A DNA stretch of 64,000 nt from Marsupella aquatica (Eukaryota; Marchantiophyta): positions 7,998,001 to 8,062,000 of the forward strand of contig OZ316892.1 in NCBI GenBank assembly GCA_973895155.1, written 5' to 3'. Of the stretch, positions 47,854 through 57,760 are shown piece after piece (positions within the stretch are counted from its first letter, which is position 1; each line of letters starts with the position of its first letter). The translations under genes were made by a program, and so were the position numbers. The notes beneath the pieces are model-generated. The model made no database searches. It was not told the DNA's origin and saw only the letters and a program-made list of their open reading frames with translations.

Positions 47854-50800
47854 CTACTTGTGATGCAATTGCAAAACCTGCAATACGTCACGGTGTCTAG
47901 AGAAACTCTCCAAAGGAATCACTTTGGTAAATGCGTCAGCCGGGTTGAGTTTACCATCAATCTTGACTAGCTCAAACAAATTATCAGACACAGCCTGCCT
48001 GATAAAATGGTACCTGACGTCAATGTGCTTCACTCTGCTGTCCATCACCTGGTTCACAGCAAGGTGGAGCGCACTTTGACTATCACAATGGAGCTTCACA
48101 TTCCCCTGTGGCAATCCCATTTCAGTGATAAGTCTATCCAACCAAATCGCTTCCTTTGCTGCTTCCGCAGCTGCAACATACTCCGCTTCTGTAGTAGACT
48201 GAGCAATACACTTCTGCAAAGTAGACCTCCAACTTATGCATCCACCGCCAAGTGTGAACACGTATCCTGTTGTTGATCTCCTTCGGTCCAAATCTTGTCC
48301 ATAGTCAGAATCTACATAGCCAATCAATGATCTAGCATTCTTTGCATTCGCATCAAATAAAAGACCATGATCCACGGTACCCTTCAAGTACCTGATAATC
48401 CACTTCACTGCTTCCCAGTGTACCTTCCCTGGATTCGACATGTACCTGCTCACCTTGCCCATAGCCATGGCAAGATCAGGTCTAGTGCAAGTCATCAAAT
48501 ACATGAGACTCCCCACTGCCTTGTCATATGGAACCTTTGACATCAACCCCTTCTCTGTGTCATCCGTAGGACAGAACGCTGATGATAACTTGAAGTGTGG
48601 AGCCAACGGGGTACTTACTGGCTTGCTATTCTCCATGTTGAACCTTGCAATTACCTTCCTCGCATAACTGCTCTGCGTCAACCATAGCTTGCCAGCCTCC
48701 AAGTCCCTAGTGATCTCCATACCCAAAATCCTCTTAGCTGGCCCTAAGTCCTTCATCTTAAACTCTGCACTAAGCAGTGCCTTGAGCTTAACAATCTCAG
48801 ACCTATCATTGGCTGCAATTAGCATGTCATCCACATAAAGTACTAAAATAATGAACCCAAAGACAACATTCTTCACCGGTTTCAAATACACACAAGGGTC
48901 AAATACACTTCTGTGAAAACCTTGTGACCGAATCCAATCGTCAAACCGCTTGTTCCACTGTCTTGGTGACTGCTTCAACCCATACAAGGATTTCAGCAAT
49001 CTGCAAACCAATTCCTCCTGTCCTCTCTTCACAAAATCTAGCGGTTGTCTCATGAAGATCACCTCTTCCAATGTGCCATAGAGGAAAGCTGTGACAACAT
49101 CCATCTGATCTAGGAGCAGACCAAACATTACAACAAGTACACACAATAGTCGTATTGTAGAGTACTTAGCAACTGGTGAGAAGACCTCATTGTAATCCAC
49201 ACCTTTCTCTTGTGTGAATCCCTTTGCTACCAATCTAGCCTTGTAGACCTTCGATCCACCTCCTATGGAATTATCCTTCAGCTTGTAAATCCACTTGCTG
49301 TCCACCACTTGCTGACCCTTAGGCAGCTTAACAAGCTCCCAAGTTTTGTTGTCCTTTAGTGACTGCATCTCCGTTTGCATTGCTGCAGTCCACTTCTGCT
49401 TCTCTTTTGAAGCACTTGCCTCATGAAATGAAGAAGGTTCTCCTTCTTCCAAAATTAACGCATCACCCTCATCATCAGCTGTAAAATCATCCTCTTGCAG
49501 TTGAGATGAATCAACCCACTGTCCATACCTTGATGGAGCGCGTACAGTGCGACCAGATGTTCTTCTAGTCGATGACTCCGGTTGATCTGCGTGTGCTGGT
49601 ACAATTTGAAGCTCAACAGCATCCACTTGTTGCTCACCAGCATCAACAAACTCCTCTGGTTCCTCTGGCACAGGAACCAGCTCCATAATTGGAGCAACTC
49701 CTTCTCTCCGGTCATGCACCTCATAACCAATCTCCCCCTCAACGAGATCCGGGATAGGAGATTTTCCTTTGTCAGTACGGGAGACCTGAGTATTCTCCCC
49801 CTCCTTCAATAATCTGGATTCATTGAAGGAAACATCCCTACTGACAACGAGCTTACAGGCAATAGGATCCCATAGCCTATAGGCTTTCACACCACTCTGG
49901 TACCCAAGAAAAACACATTTCCTGGAGGTAGGATCCAACTTGGTCCTATTCTTCTTTGGTGTGAGAGCATATGCATCACTTCCAAAAATTACCAAGCCAT
50001 GATAGTCTGCTTGCCGCTTATAGCGCATCTCAAACGACGTTTTGAAATTGATAGCACTAGAAGGAGAAAGATTTACCAAATAAGCTGCGGTATTGACAGC
50101 TTCTGCCCAAAATTCTTGTGGTAAACCTGATTGGCTCAACATACTCCGTGACCGCTCCAACAATGTCCGATTGAGCCTCTCAGCGACACCATTCTGCTGC
50201 AGAGTATAAACTGTGGTGAGATGGCGAGTTATCCCCTGTTCTGAACAGTACTCTTCAAATTCCATTGAAGTGTACTCCCCGCCGTTGTCTGACCTCAGAC
50301 TCTTCACCCTTGTATCCAAACACTTGATCGTGTTTCCAGTCTGATTCTCCACCTGGGCCTTCCACTTCTTAAAAATGGACAAGACATCAGACTTATGCGT
50401 CATGAAATAAATCCACACAAATCTTGAGTAATCATCAATAAATGATACATAGTACAACTTTCCAGAGTGTGAGGGAGTCGGGGATGGACCCCACACGTCA
50501 CTATGTATGTACTCAAGAACCGCTTTGGAACGATGAGTTCCAACACCAAAAGCATGACGATGCTGCTTTCCAAGAATGCAATGCTCACAAAACTCTAATT
50601 TACAAGATTGCAAATCAGAAATGAGTCCATTCTTCCGTAAGATAGCCAAACCCTTCTCACTCATGTGGCCTAGCCGTGAATGCCACAGTTGAGTCATCTC
50701 CTCGTGAGACTTGGTTACATTGGCCTCTCCACATACAGTATTGCCCTGTAACACATACAAATTCTTTTGTCTACTCCCCTTCAAAATCACTGTCTCTCCC

Positions 50801-51126
50801 GACCTGACTTGAAGTTCACCATCAATAACGCTCCATTGATGACCATTTGAATCCAACACACCGAGTGAAATCAGATTCTTACGCATGCCAGGTACATACC
50901 TGACTCCGGACACTGTGCGCACAGCGCCATCAAACATTTGAATCTTCACAGACCCAATTCCCTCAATTTGACAGGAGTGATCATTTCCCATCAGAACTGA
51001 ACCGTTTGAAACAGAGTAAGAACTGAAAAACTCACGAATGTAACAAATATGAAAAGAGCAAGCACAATCAAGAATCCACACATCATCTGCTCTCCTAGAT
51101 GATGTGCACAGGGCATACCCCCGGCT
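47854..51126 (-). CDS. pol: Copia pol: protease, integrase, reverse transcriptase, RNase H
   Basis: An open frame of about 1,090 codons follows the gag TGA in the same frame. Domains in order from residue 1 at 51081: protease region with WILDCACSFHIC, where Copia proteins normally have D-S-G or a close variant; the integrase zinc motif LWHSRLGHM...CEHCILGKQ (about 131-175); integrase core with SDVWGP, DNGGEY and QQNGVAERLNRT; reverse transcriptase with YVDDMLIA; and RNase H with DSDYGQDLDRRRSTTGYVF and TTEAEYVAAAEA. The integrase motif reads TLQQNG where TPQQNG is usual. The frame is intact apart from the TGA at its start. It replicates the element by reverse transcription in cytoplasmic particles and integrates it. 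Confidence 0.97.
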   Translation of the reverse strand, partial: SRGYALCTSSRRADDVWILDCACSFHICYIREFFSSYSVSNGSVLMGNDHSCQIEGIGSVKIQMFDGAVRTVSGVRYVPGMRKNLISLGVLDSNGHQWSVIDGELQVRSGETVILKGSRQKNLYVLQGNTVCGEANVTKSHEEMTQLWHSRLGHMSEKGLAILRKNGLISDLQSCKLEFCEHCILGKQHRHAFGVGTHRSKAVLEYIHSDVWGPSPTPSHSGKLYYVSFIDDYSRFVWIYFMTHKSDVLSIFKKWKAQVENQTGNTIKCLDTRVKSLRSDNGGEYTSMEFEEYCSEQGITRHLTTVYTLQQNGVAERLNRTLLERSRSMLSQSGLPQEFWAEAVNTAAYLVNLSPSSAINFKTSFEMRYKRQADYHGLVIFGSDAYALTPKKNRTKLDPTSRKCVFLGYQSGVKAYRLWDPIACKLVVSRDVSFNESRLLKEGENTQVSRTDKGKSPIPDLVEGEIGYEVHDRREGVAPIMELVPVPEEPEEFVDAGEQQVDAVELQIVPAHADQPESSTRRTSGRTVRAPSRYGQWVDSSQLQEDDFTADDEGDALILEEGEPSSFHEASASKEKQKWTAAMQTEMQSLKDNKTWELVKLPKGQQVVDSKWIYKLKDNSIGGGSKVYKARLVAKGFTQEKGVDYNEVFSPVAKYSTIRLLCVLVVMFGLLLDQMDVVTAFLYGTLEEVIFMRQPLDFVKRGQEELVCRLLKSLYGLKQSPRQWNKRFDDWIRSQGFHRSVFDPCVYLKPVKNVVFGFIILVLYVDDMLIAANDRSEIVKLKALLSAEFKMKDLGPAKRILGMEITRDLEAGKLWLTQSSYARKVIARFNMENSKPVSTPLAPHFKLSSAFCPTDDTEKGLMSKVPYDKAVGSLMYLMTCTRPDLAMAMGKVSRYMSNPGKVHWEAVKWIIRYLKGTVDHGLLFDANAKNARSLIGYVDSDYGQDLDRRRSTTGYVFTLGGGCISWRSTLQKCIAQSTTEAEYVAAAEAAKEAIWLDRLITEMGLPQGNVKLHCDSQSALHLAVNQVMDSRVKHIDVRYHFIRQAVSDNLFELVKIDGKLNPADAFTKVIPLESFSRHRDVLQVLQLHHK

Positions 51127-52161
51127 TCATAAAACATACTCATCATTGAGTAAATCAGCTTCTCCATCAGCCCTAGCCACATTTGCCGATGAAGTTTTCG
51201 CTGCCTTTCCCTTACAGTCTCGCTTGAAGTGTCCAACTTGGTTGCACTTCCAACATGTCACCTGCCTCCTCTGAGGGGATTTACCCTTGGACTTAGATCT
51301 GGATTTAGATCTAAACTGGGTTCTACGGTCCCCAGTTGGTCGCTGCATACTCCTCCCACGGTTAACATTGAGGGCAGCACCAGATGATGAAGGCTGTGAC
51401 ATGATGTGCATCTTCTGCTGAAGATCATCACTAAGCAGAGAACTTACCACATCATTGTATGAAATGGTATCCCTATCACGATGCAACAACACTCGTGATA
51501 GGGACTGGTAAGATGGAGGCAATGAACTAAGAAGCTGCAGAGCCTTCGTCTCATCATTCAAAGTCTCCCCAAGGTTTTCCAAGTCAACGACCATGTCGTT
51601 GAAAGCATCCACATGGTCTTGCAACTTCGTACCAGATTCCTTCATCCTGAAACTCATCAGTTTGTAGGAAGTGTAGAGCCGGTTCGACAACTCCTTGCGG
51701 TGATACTTGCTCTGCAATTCTGCAAACAAGGACATGCAATCCTTATGTGCACCTAACTGCTTGATGATGGGAGGCATGAGATAGAGTGTAACACACCACA
51801 CTCCCTGCTCTTGCATGCGGTCCCATTGTTTCTCATCAACATCGTCTTCACGAGGGCTCAGCAGTTGGCCCATCCCTGACACATAAAGCACTCCCTTCAC
51901 CTGCTTCTCCCATAGCAAGTAGTCAGAGCGCCCATCATACTTTGTCACTTCATACTTGGGTCCCCCAAGCTTGAAAGTCCCCATCTTCTTCTTTACCGTG
52001 AGCTCCGGTAGTAGTACTGCTTCCTCCACCACACGCCGCACCGGTGATGGTATCGGTGTCACGTGCTCTTCCTCCTGCTCCTCTCTCTGCCCCTGAAACC
52101 TCCGCGGTGATCCTCGTGCTTCAAGTTCCACGTCTTCGAAAAACTCCTCCGAATCACTCAT
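51127..52161 (-). CDS. gag: Copia gag with CCHC zinc knuckle
   Basis: 344 residues from the ATG at 52161. The middle matches the Copia gag (UBN2-type) pattern, with LYTSYKLMSFRMKESGTKL and LQLLSSLPPSYQSLSRVLL. A basic stretch precedes the zinc knuckle CWKCNQVGHFKRDC (about 303-316). It forms the virus-like particle and binds the RNA. Its TGA stop at 51127-51129 is directly followed, in the same frame, by the protease region, so gag and pol would be one frame without this single stop. Confidence 0.96.
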   Translation of the reverse strand: MSDSEEFFEDVELEARGSPRRFQGQREEQEEEHVTPIPSPVRRVVEEAVLLPELTVKKKMGTFKLGGPKYEVTKYDGRSDYLLWEKQVKGVLYVSGMGQLLSPREDDVDEKQWDRMQEQGVWCVTLYLMPPIIKQLGAHKDCMSLFAELQSKYHRKELSNRLYTSYKLMSFRMKESGTKLQDHVDAFNDMVVDLENLGETLNDETKALQLLSSLPPSYQSLSRVLLHRDRDTISYNDVVSSLLSDDLQQKMHIMSQPSSSGAALNVNRGRSMQRPTGDRRTQFRSKSRSKSKGKSPQRRQVTCWKCNQVGHFKRDCKGKAAKTSSANVARADGEADLLNDEYVL

Positions 52162-52663
52162 ATGAGAAAGTCACAAAAAATGTTGTTTTTCACAACTTCT
52201 CAAAAAACTCGAAACTCAACACCGCCGCGTAGCCCACAAAGCTAGGAGTCCAATACTTGTCAACAACGAATGTTGATCAATTGCACTTGGTGCCGTCAGC
52301 AAGTCCAACAAGGTAATTGATTTTGCTTAGCCTTCCTCTTTGCATCAAAGAGCCAATCCCGGACTCAAAAACAATCGTCTTGCCTCAATCTCTCCGTTGA
52401 GTCAAAACACTTGACGCTTCTCCCTCCGAGTCGATTGCCAACTTTCTTCACAAAATCCAGAACGACGAAAACTTAGATCTCTCTGCACCACGAGCTCCGT
52501 TCAACGATTTCTTCACACCTTTAGAAAGCTCTTGCCCTGATCTATCCGTTGAGCCCATAAACTCCAAGTTCCATGCGATGGAACTCTGGAAAATCCACCA
52601 ACACTCAACGCTGGAAAAACCGTCATGAAATCCCGTCACGAACACACGTCACCTCCCAAGCAT

Positions 52664-52675
52664 GCTCTGATACCA
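52664..52675 (-). promoter_or_regulatory. Copia primer-binding site (initiator Met tRNA)
   Basis: On the minus strand TGGTATCAGAGC stands two bases after the 5' LTR. This is the classic plant Copia site complementary to the 3' end of initiator Met tRNA. Confidence 0.95.
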
Positions 52676-52677
52676 AT

Positions 52678-53134
52678 TGTTGAGCATAGACGACGATCGC
52701 AACGGCAAGCCCATGAACCATCCAACGCACAATAGTCGACACAAGAGATACGTGGTTCACCTCCTTGAGGCTACGTCCACGGGAACACACAAGAGAGCTT
52801 TACTGAACTCTAAGCCCGTCGGCTATACCGAGTCTCCACAGTGTAAGCTCTCCCTATCTCTCAAGTGGCTCCATAACAATGAGCCTTGGTTCTACCTCTC
52901 CAAGCACACATGCCTCTTATGATATAGTGTGCAACTTAGTTGTACCTAACCACATAGTTGTACCTAATCACGTAGTTGTACCTAACCACATAGTTGTACC
53001 TAATCACGTAGTTGTACCTAACCACATAGTTGTACCTAATCACGTAGTTGTACCTAACCACGTAGTTGTACCAACCCACGTTGTTGTACCAACCACGTCA
53101 TACCTAACCTAGACGTAAGAGTAAATACCCAACA
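52678..53134 (-). repeat. Copia 5' LTR (457 bp)
   Basis: Same ends as the other LTR. It carries only nine units of the 18-bp repeat, which accounts exactly for the 54-bp length difference. The first 260 bases appear identical to the other LTR. Confidence 0.97.
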
Positions 53135-53139
53135 ATAAA

Positions 53140-53681
53140 TTCAAAACAGACCATTTTGGGTTGTTGACATTGATATAATGTTCAACGCAATAGGCCTTTC
53201 TCAACTTGCAAAGATATGGCCATAGTATCTCAGGCAGAAAAGTGTCATTTGAAGTTGTGTGCATAAACGGATGTGGGAACAATCCATTCACATCATAATT
53301 CATAAACGCCTTCAACGGAGAATCATCAATAAGAACACTATTAAAAGCATCATATTATTTCAGAAAATGATTCCGAATGGTTTGCAAGTTCTTAAGTAGT
53401 AAATTTGTATTCTCATCCGTTATATCTGGCCTTTGGATACAACTATCAAGAGTATCTTCTTGCGTAAAAACAAACTTGAACTGTTGTCGCTCCTCTTCAG
53501 TGAAAATCAACTCCATTATGCTCATCGTTTTTGGCCTTCTTGCACAAGTCCAAATTGCAACGTCAAAATTTTTGAAAGCCACATACAAAAATTTGTGAAG
53601 ATATGGTTGTTCCACATACATGAAAATAAACTCTCCACGTCTCCGCCAGTGCACACCACGTAAACTTGTGGGCTTCCTCAA
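53140..53681 (-). pseudogene. FCP1/NIF-type (SCP-like) phosphatase pseudogene, split by Copia
   Basis: The minus-strand frame has the FCP1-homology look: RGEFIFMYVEQPYLHKFLYV, FDVAIWTCARRPKTMSIMEL, FKFVFTQEDTLDSCI and, after an in-frame TAA at 53355-53357, SVLIDDSPLKAFMNYDVNG. These match the HAD-type phosphatase core, including the DD of motif IV. The DxDxT-type nucleophile motif that should come first is not found upstream, so the 5' part is missing or in an unseen exon. After NPKWSVLNL the frame runs into the Copia 5' LTR. The stop, the missing N-terminus and the insertion make it a pseudogene. Confidence 0.75.
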
Positions 53682-56311
53682 TGGTCCCGAGCTTTTGGTC
53701 TTAACGCAATCAATTAAAGTGATGCGCTACTAGAGAGGAGCTGGGAGCTGTTGCTTCAATTCAATCGCAATTGCTACTAAATGTTGGATGTTGCTGCTTT
53801 GAGCTTGGCATTGTTACTTCAGCTACTGATATGGGAACTCGTGGTGCCATTGCTTAAACTGATGCTTGCTACAGATGCTTAAATTGATTCTGCTCGAGAG
53901 GAACAGCTACGCTACTCAATTAGAGATGTGCTCAATTCAATTGCTGTTGTTTCTAATGAGTCAATGTTGTCGAGCTACGGAGGTGCTGCTTCTATTGAAG
54001 TTGTCTCTGAATCTGAGCTATGGAAGAGCTACACTATAAATCTGAGCTATGGAGGGGCGCTCAGGGGGGCACTGGAGCTTTGCAAAAGAAAAAAAGTTGA
54101 AGGGAGTGTTGCGCTAAGTCCGGCGGTGAAGGGAGTGTTGCTTTGCTCAACATAGCGTTGTGCCGCGTCCGGCTATGCTAAATCATGTTGCTGCACACAA
54201 TGTGCTGCAAAATGTTGATGGCAAGGGAGGAGTCGGTGGTTGGGTTTAAACATGCGACCTGCTGCTTGCTAAGGGATTTGAGTGGGCTACCAATGGAGCA
54301 CTCCTGGCTCTTCGTTTAAGGAGATCCCAACAACTATAGTTAAACTCGCGGCAACATCCATTCTGGGCCATTTGCAGGACTTTGAGGCCGGTTCGAGGCT
54401 GGGTGAGGGGCCAGGGCGAGTAAGGAAGGACCCAACAAGGGTGCTTCAACTTCATGGAGGCCCAAGAGACATTTTTAATTGAAATGGAATGTGTTAAGGA
54501 GTTTTTGTGTAGGCCTTAAAAGTGGTCTTTGTAATAAGATGTCGGGCTATTATGAAGCCCGCCACTTGGTGGATGCTAGTAGATGAGAGTGTTGCTGTTA
54601 GGTAGGTAAGCCATTCACTTATAAGCAGTTGTATACTAAATGCTAATGTCAATAATCTACCAGAAACAAACTCAAGCGGGAGTATTCTCCAAGTAAGTCT
54701 ACAATTGAGTGAAGGATGATCTGTACTTTTGTAGTAACCCGAGTCTCAGTGGCAAAACCCGAGACTCGACGGTAACCTAGAACACAACAGCGGACCGACA
54801 CTCAATTGTAGGCCAAACTTGGAGTTTTTTTCCATGAGAAATGTTGTTTTATGGATAGTTTGTAACTCGGGTGGTTGTAAGAGTTACCAAGGGGGTACCC
54901 TGGTTACTTGTATCACTGAGAGGTTGCCGCTGTTCGTGTCTTGTGTGAAAACCAGAGTGTTGGTAGTAGTTGAGTTAACCTGCATTAAGAGTAGAAATTT
55001 AACCCTCGTTAAGGTTTTAGTGGGTAGGTAGTTACACTTGGGTTGAGTTTCCAAGTGGTCACTCAGCTGAGTTAGCACCCTAGGCTTGGTAAGGTTTGGT
55101 TTGGCTTGGTTTGGAGCCCTAGGGTGGTTTTGTGTGTGAAATAAAGAGGAGCAGGGGGCTAACTCCTCACTTGTTCGGTTGTACACTCTCTTGCAGGCTG
55201 AAAGCTTGGGAGTCGGGGCTCTCACTTGGAGGGTAGCAGCATTGGCTTAAAGCACTAAGGAGGGTGGACAGAGAACTAGTCCACTAGGTAAGCACCAAGG
55301 AGAGAGTCAAGGGAGGTGTTATTATCTTAACTTGTACTATTCCCTATAGTAAAGGCTTATGTGTAAGTCTCCGCCTTGGAGCTACTATCTAGTAAACATG
55401 TGAGTCAAGTGAGCATGTAGGTAGACTCAAGTGTGACTCGACACAAGTCAGAGAGGTGAAGCTTGACACCTGTGGGTGAGAGAGGAATTCTGCACTCACC
55501 TTGTTGTGATAATTAACCCAATCATGTTGGGAGTCTGTGGGGAAAGCTTGAATGTGGGTACGCACTTGTCGTGTTGAGATCGGGAGTGGGGCTGTGTGAG
55601 TGTTTTTATGTAGGGAAACAGAGGAGTGATAACCACCTTTCAAGGTTATTTTTCCAGCGATGGAAATAAAACTACCTAGTTGGGCGTGTGAGTGCGAAAG
55701 AAGGGAGTTAGAGAGAAAGAGACCTCCTGTCCTACTATTTGCCCGTCCTAGGAACCCGGACAATGATAAGAAGAGGCATCAGTGGTGAAGATACCTCTAG
55801 TGGAGAATTAAGCCCAACTGCAAGGTGTTGATAGAACAGTAATGCTAGCCCTACCTCATTTCAACTCTGTGATCGATAAATCCAGGTTTCCTATGCAAGC
55901 TATGGCGACTACACCTATCTTAACATTTGATTGTTCACTTTTTGCAATTCTAGATTTCTGGCGTTCAAACTTTCAAGCTCCACTCAATTTGAATTTCCTC
56001 GCATGTTCATACTTTCGCGCGTACCTATTCTCAATGACTACATACCTCCGATTGAGGTAGCGGTTTTCTTCCACCACAGTCCTTTGTATTGGCGTTGTGT
56101 ATAGCATGATGGGTGCAATAGCGTTCCGGGCGACACTCGATTCCCATTCTGGTGACCCCACAATAGTTTACATGTACTTTAGAAAGAGTACTATAGTGCA
56201 TCACAAGTACCGCAACATGTGGGGATGGTCTTAGTGAGTAGTTCTTCGCCTTCCCTTATTTCCTGGAACCAGTATTTTCTGGCTCACCTGATTATGAGAA
56301 CTATGGCCATA
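53682..56311. other. Spacer, no recognised gene
   Basis: Short local duplications occur (GAGCTATGGA.GAGC / GAGCTATGGAGGGGC near 54017 and 54043; GAAGGGAGTGTTGC twice near 54098 and 54127). The 54700-55350 part looks transposon-like in composition, but I found no LTR borders or coding domains. Confidence 0.45.
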
Positions 56312-56420
56312 TTAGAGCATCTCCATTACTGAAATGGGATGTTGACCTAACCCAATTAAGAAAATGAAAAAGTCAGGTCCAATGCACTCATGGAATGCTA
56401 TTGGGTTTTCGGAGCAAGGT
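56312..56420 (+). mobile_element. Left end of a MITE related to 6212-6718
   Basis: TTAGAGCATCTCCATTACTG at 56312 followed by GGTCCAATGCACTCATGG matches the left end of the MITE at 6212 (TTAGAGCATCTCCAAGG, GGTCCAATGCACC). No GAGATGCTCTTA right end was found within about 1 kb, so the element is truncated or its right end has diverged. Confidence 0.5.
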
Positions 56421-57566
56421 TTTTTGGTTACTGCATCTGTATATGGAAAATATTATACAATAGTTAACTTGTTTCAAACACATGTATGGTCTTGTTCGGT
56501 GCTTTTTGCATAACAAACCATTCTTGTTTGTGACCAATAGTGTCGATGTGGTTGCCCGTACTTCCAGGGATTTTGGAAGAAACTTCCCATGGGGGTCCAT
56601 AGAGAAGAGTGAAAATAGTCTATCAAATGAAAAAGATACACATTTTGTATCATTAGTATCAAACGGGTCCACTTTTCATCCAAACTTGCCAGGACTAAAA
56701 ATGACCCGGCCATATAGTCATTGTGGTTGTGTTCAGCACCGATGGGTTGAAAATAAGATGTAGTTGCATGAAAGAACTTGTTGCATAAAAAGATGTCATC
56801 ATCTTAAAGATGGTGTGACCCAACCGAGGGAAAGACCTGCAAAAATATGGGAATATATGGTTTAGGATTGGATTCCAACCAATTCATAGCTCCAAAAATT
56901 TCATCATTAAAAAATGAAATAAAATCTCAATTGTTTTTATAAAAAAGTCCCCCCACAAAAAACAAAAAATTGATGAAAATGCATACTAAAATAATTGCAC
57001 TTCAGTCTTGATGGATCAGATGGCAATGGTCAATGAATAATACCAAGAATAAGGACTAATTAGTTAGTTTTGAAAAAAAGAAAAAGACTGATACAAAAGA
57101 CAAAAGAGAAGGCAAAGTATAGAAAAATAATTAAAGGGAACAAAGACACACAAAACACATAGTGTGAGAAATGTATGCTACAGAAAAAAATATACGAGGA
57201 TAGTATCTAGGGGTATGTAAGGATTTTGTCCAATCTAGGGTCACAAAAAGATATCCCTTAAATCTAAGGGTTGGGATTGATTTCCGCTAATCCTATCTTA
57301 GTAAGCAGACAATACGTAGAAAAGTGCAGGATCCATTAAAAGACATAATGAAAGAAAATGAGAAGAAAATACACGAGGGCTAATTTCGAGGCTGCTATAT
57401 AGCTCCAAAATGCACAAGGGAGAGCTATTCGAGAAAGGGGTTAGGAGACCAGGATACGCAGAATTGGCAAGAACTAGCCCATTACCCCTTCTTTGAATGT
57501 GAGTAAAGGAGAGTATAATAAAATATAATAAAATATGTTCATTATTTTCATTCTTAAAATATATTA
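56421..57566. other. Spacer sharing a repeat with 35.9 kb
   Basis: Around 56495-56600 the words GGTGCTTTTTGCATAACA, CATTCTTGTTTGTGACCAA, TGT.GATGTGG and ATGGGGGTCCATAGAGAA recur in the same order at about 35940-36065. No gene is recognised. Confidence 0.45.
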
Positions 57567-57760
57567 ATGAAATAAGAAAATAATTATGCACATTTTGGTG
57601 GGCCCTAGGGTATTTGAGGAGACATAATTATGGGAGACCATATTAGTGTAATGGCCAGCCACTACATCCTTAGTACATATTAAGGGTACTTTTTGTTTAT
57701 GCATGATACAACAATGAAATAAGAAAATAACAATTATGCACACTTTGGTGGGCCCTAGAG
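57567..57760. repeat. Direct repeat, about 145-bp period
   Basis: ATGAAATAAGAAAATAA, then TTATGCACA, TTTGGTGGGCCCTAG is found at about 57567-57610 and again at about 57714-57760. Confidence 0.9.

Larger units (their letters stand above)
47147..53139 (-). mobile_element. Full-length Ty1/Copia LTR retrotransposon
   Basis: It is bounded by a 5-bp target duplication, ATAAA (47147-47151 and 53135-53139). LTRs lie at 47152-47662 and 52678-53134. On the coding (minus) strand the order is 5' LTR, primer-binding site, gag, protease, integrase, reverse transcriptase, RNase H, polypurine tract, 3' LTR, which is the Copia order. The LTRs look identical where I compared them outside an internal 18-bp repeat, so the insertion is recent. 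Integrase before reverse transcriptase separates it from Gypsy. Two oddities may disable it: a TGA between gag and pol, and an altered protease active site. Confidence 0.98.
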
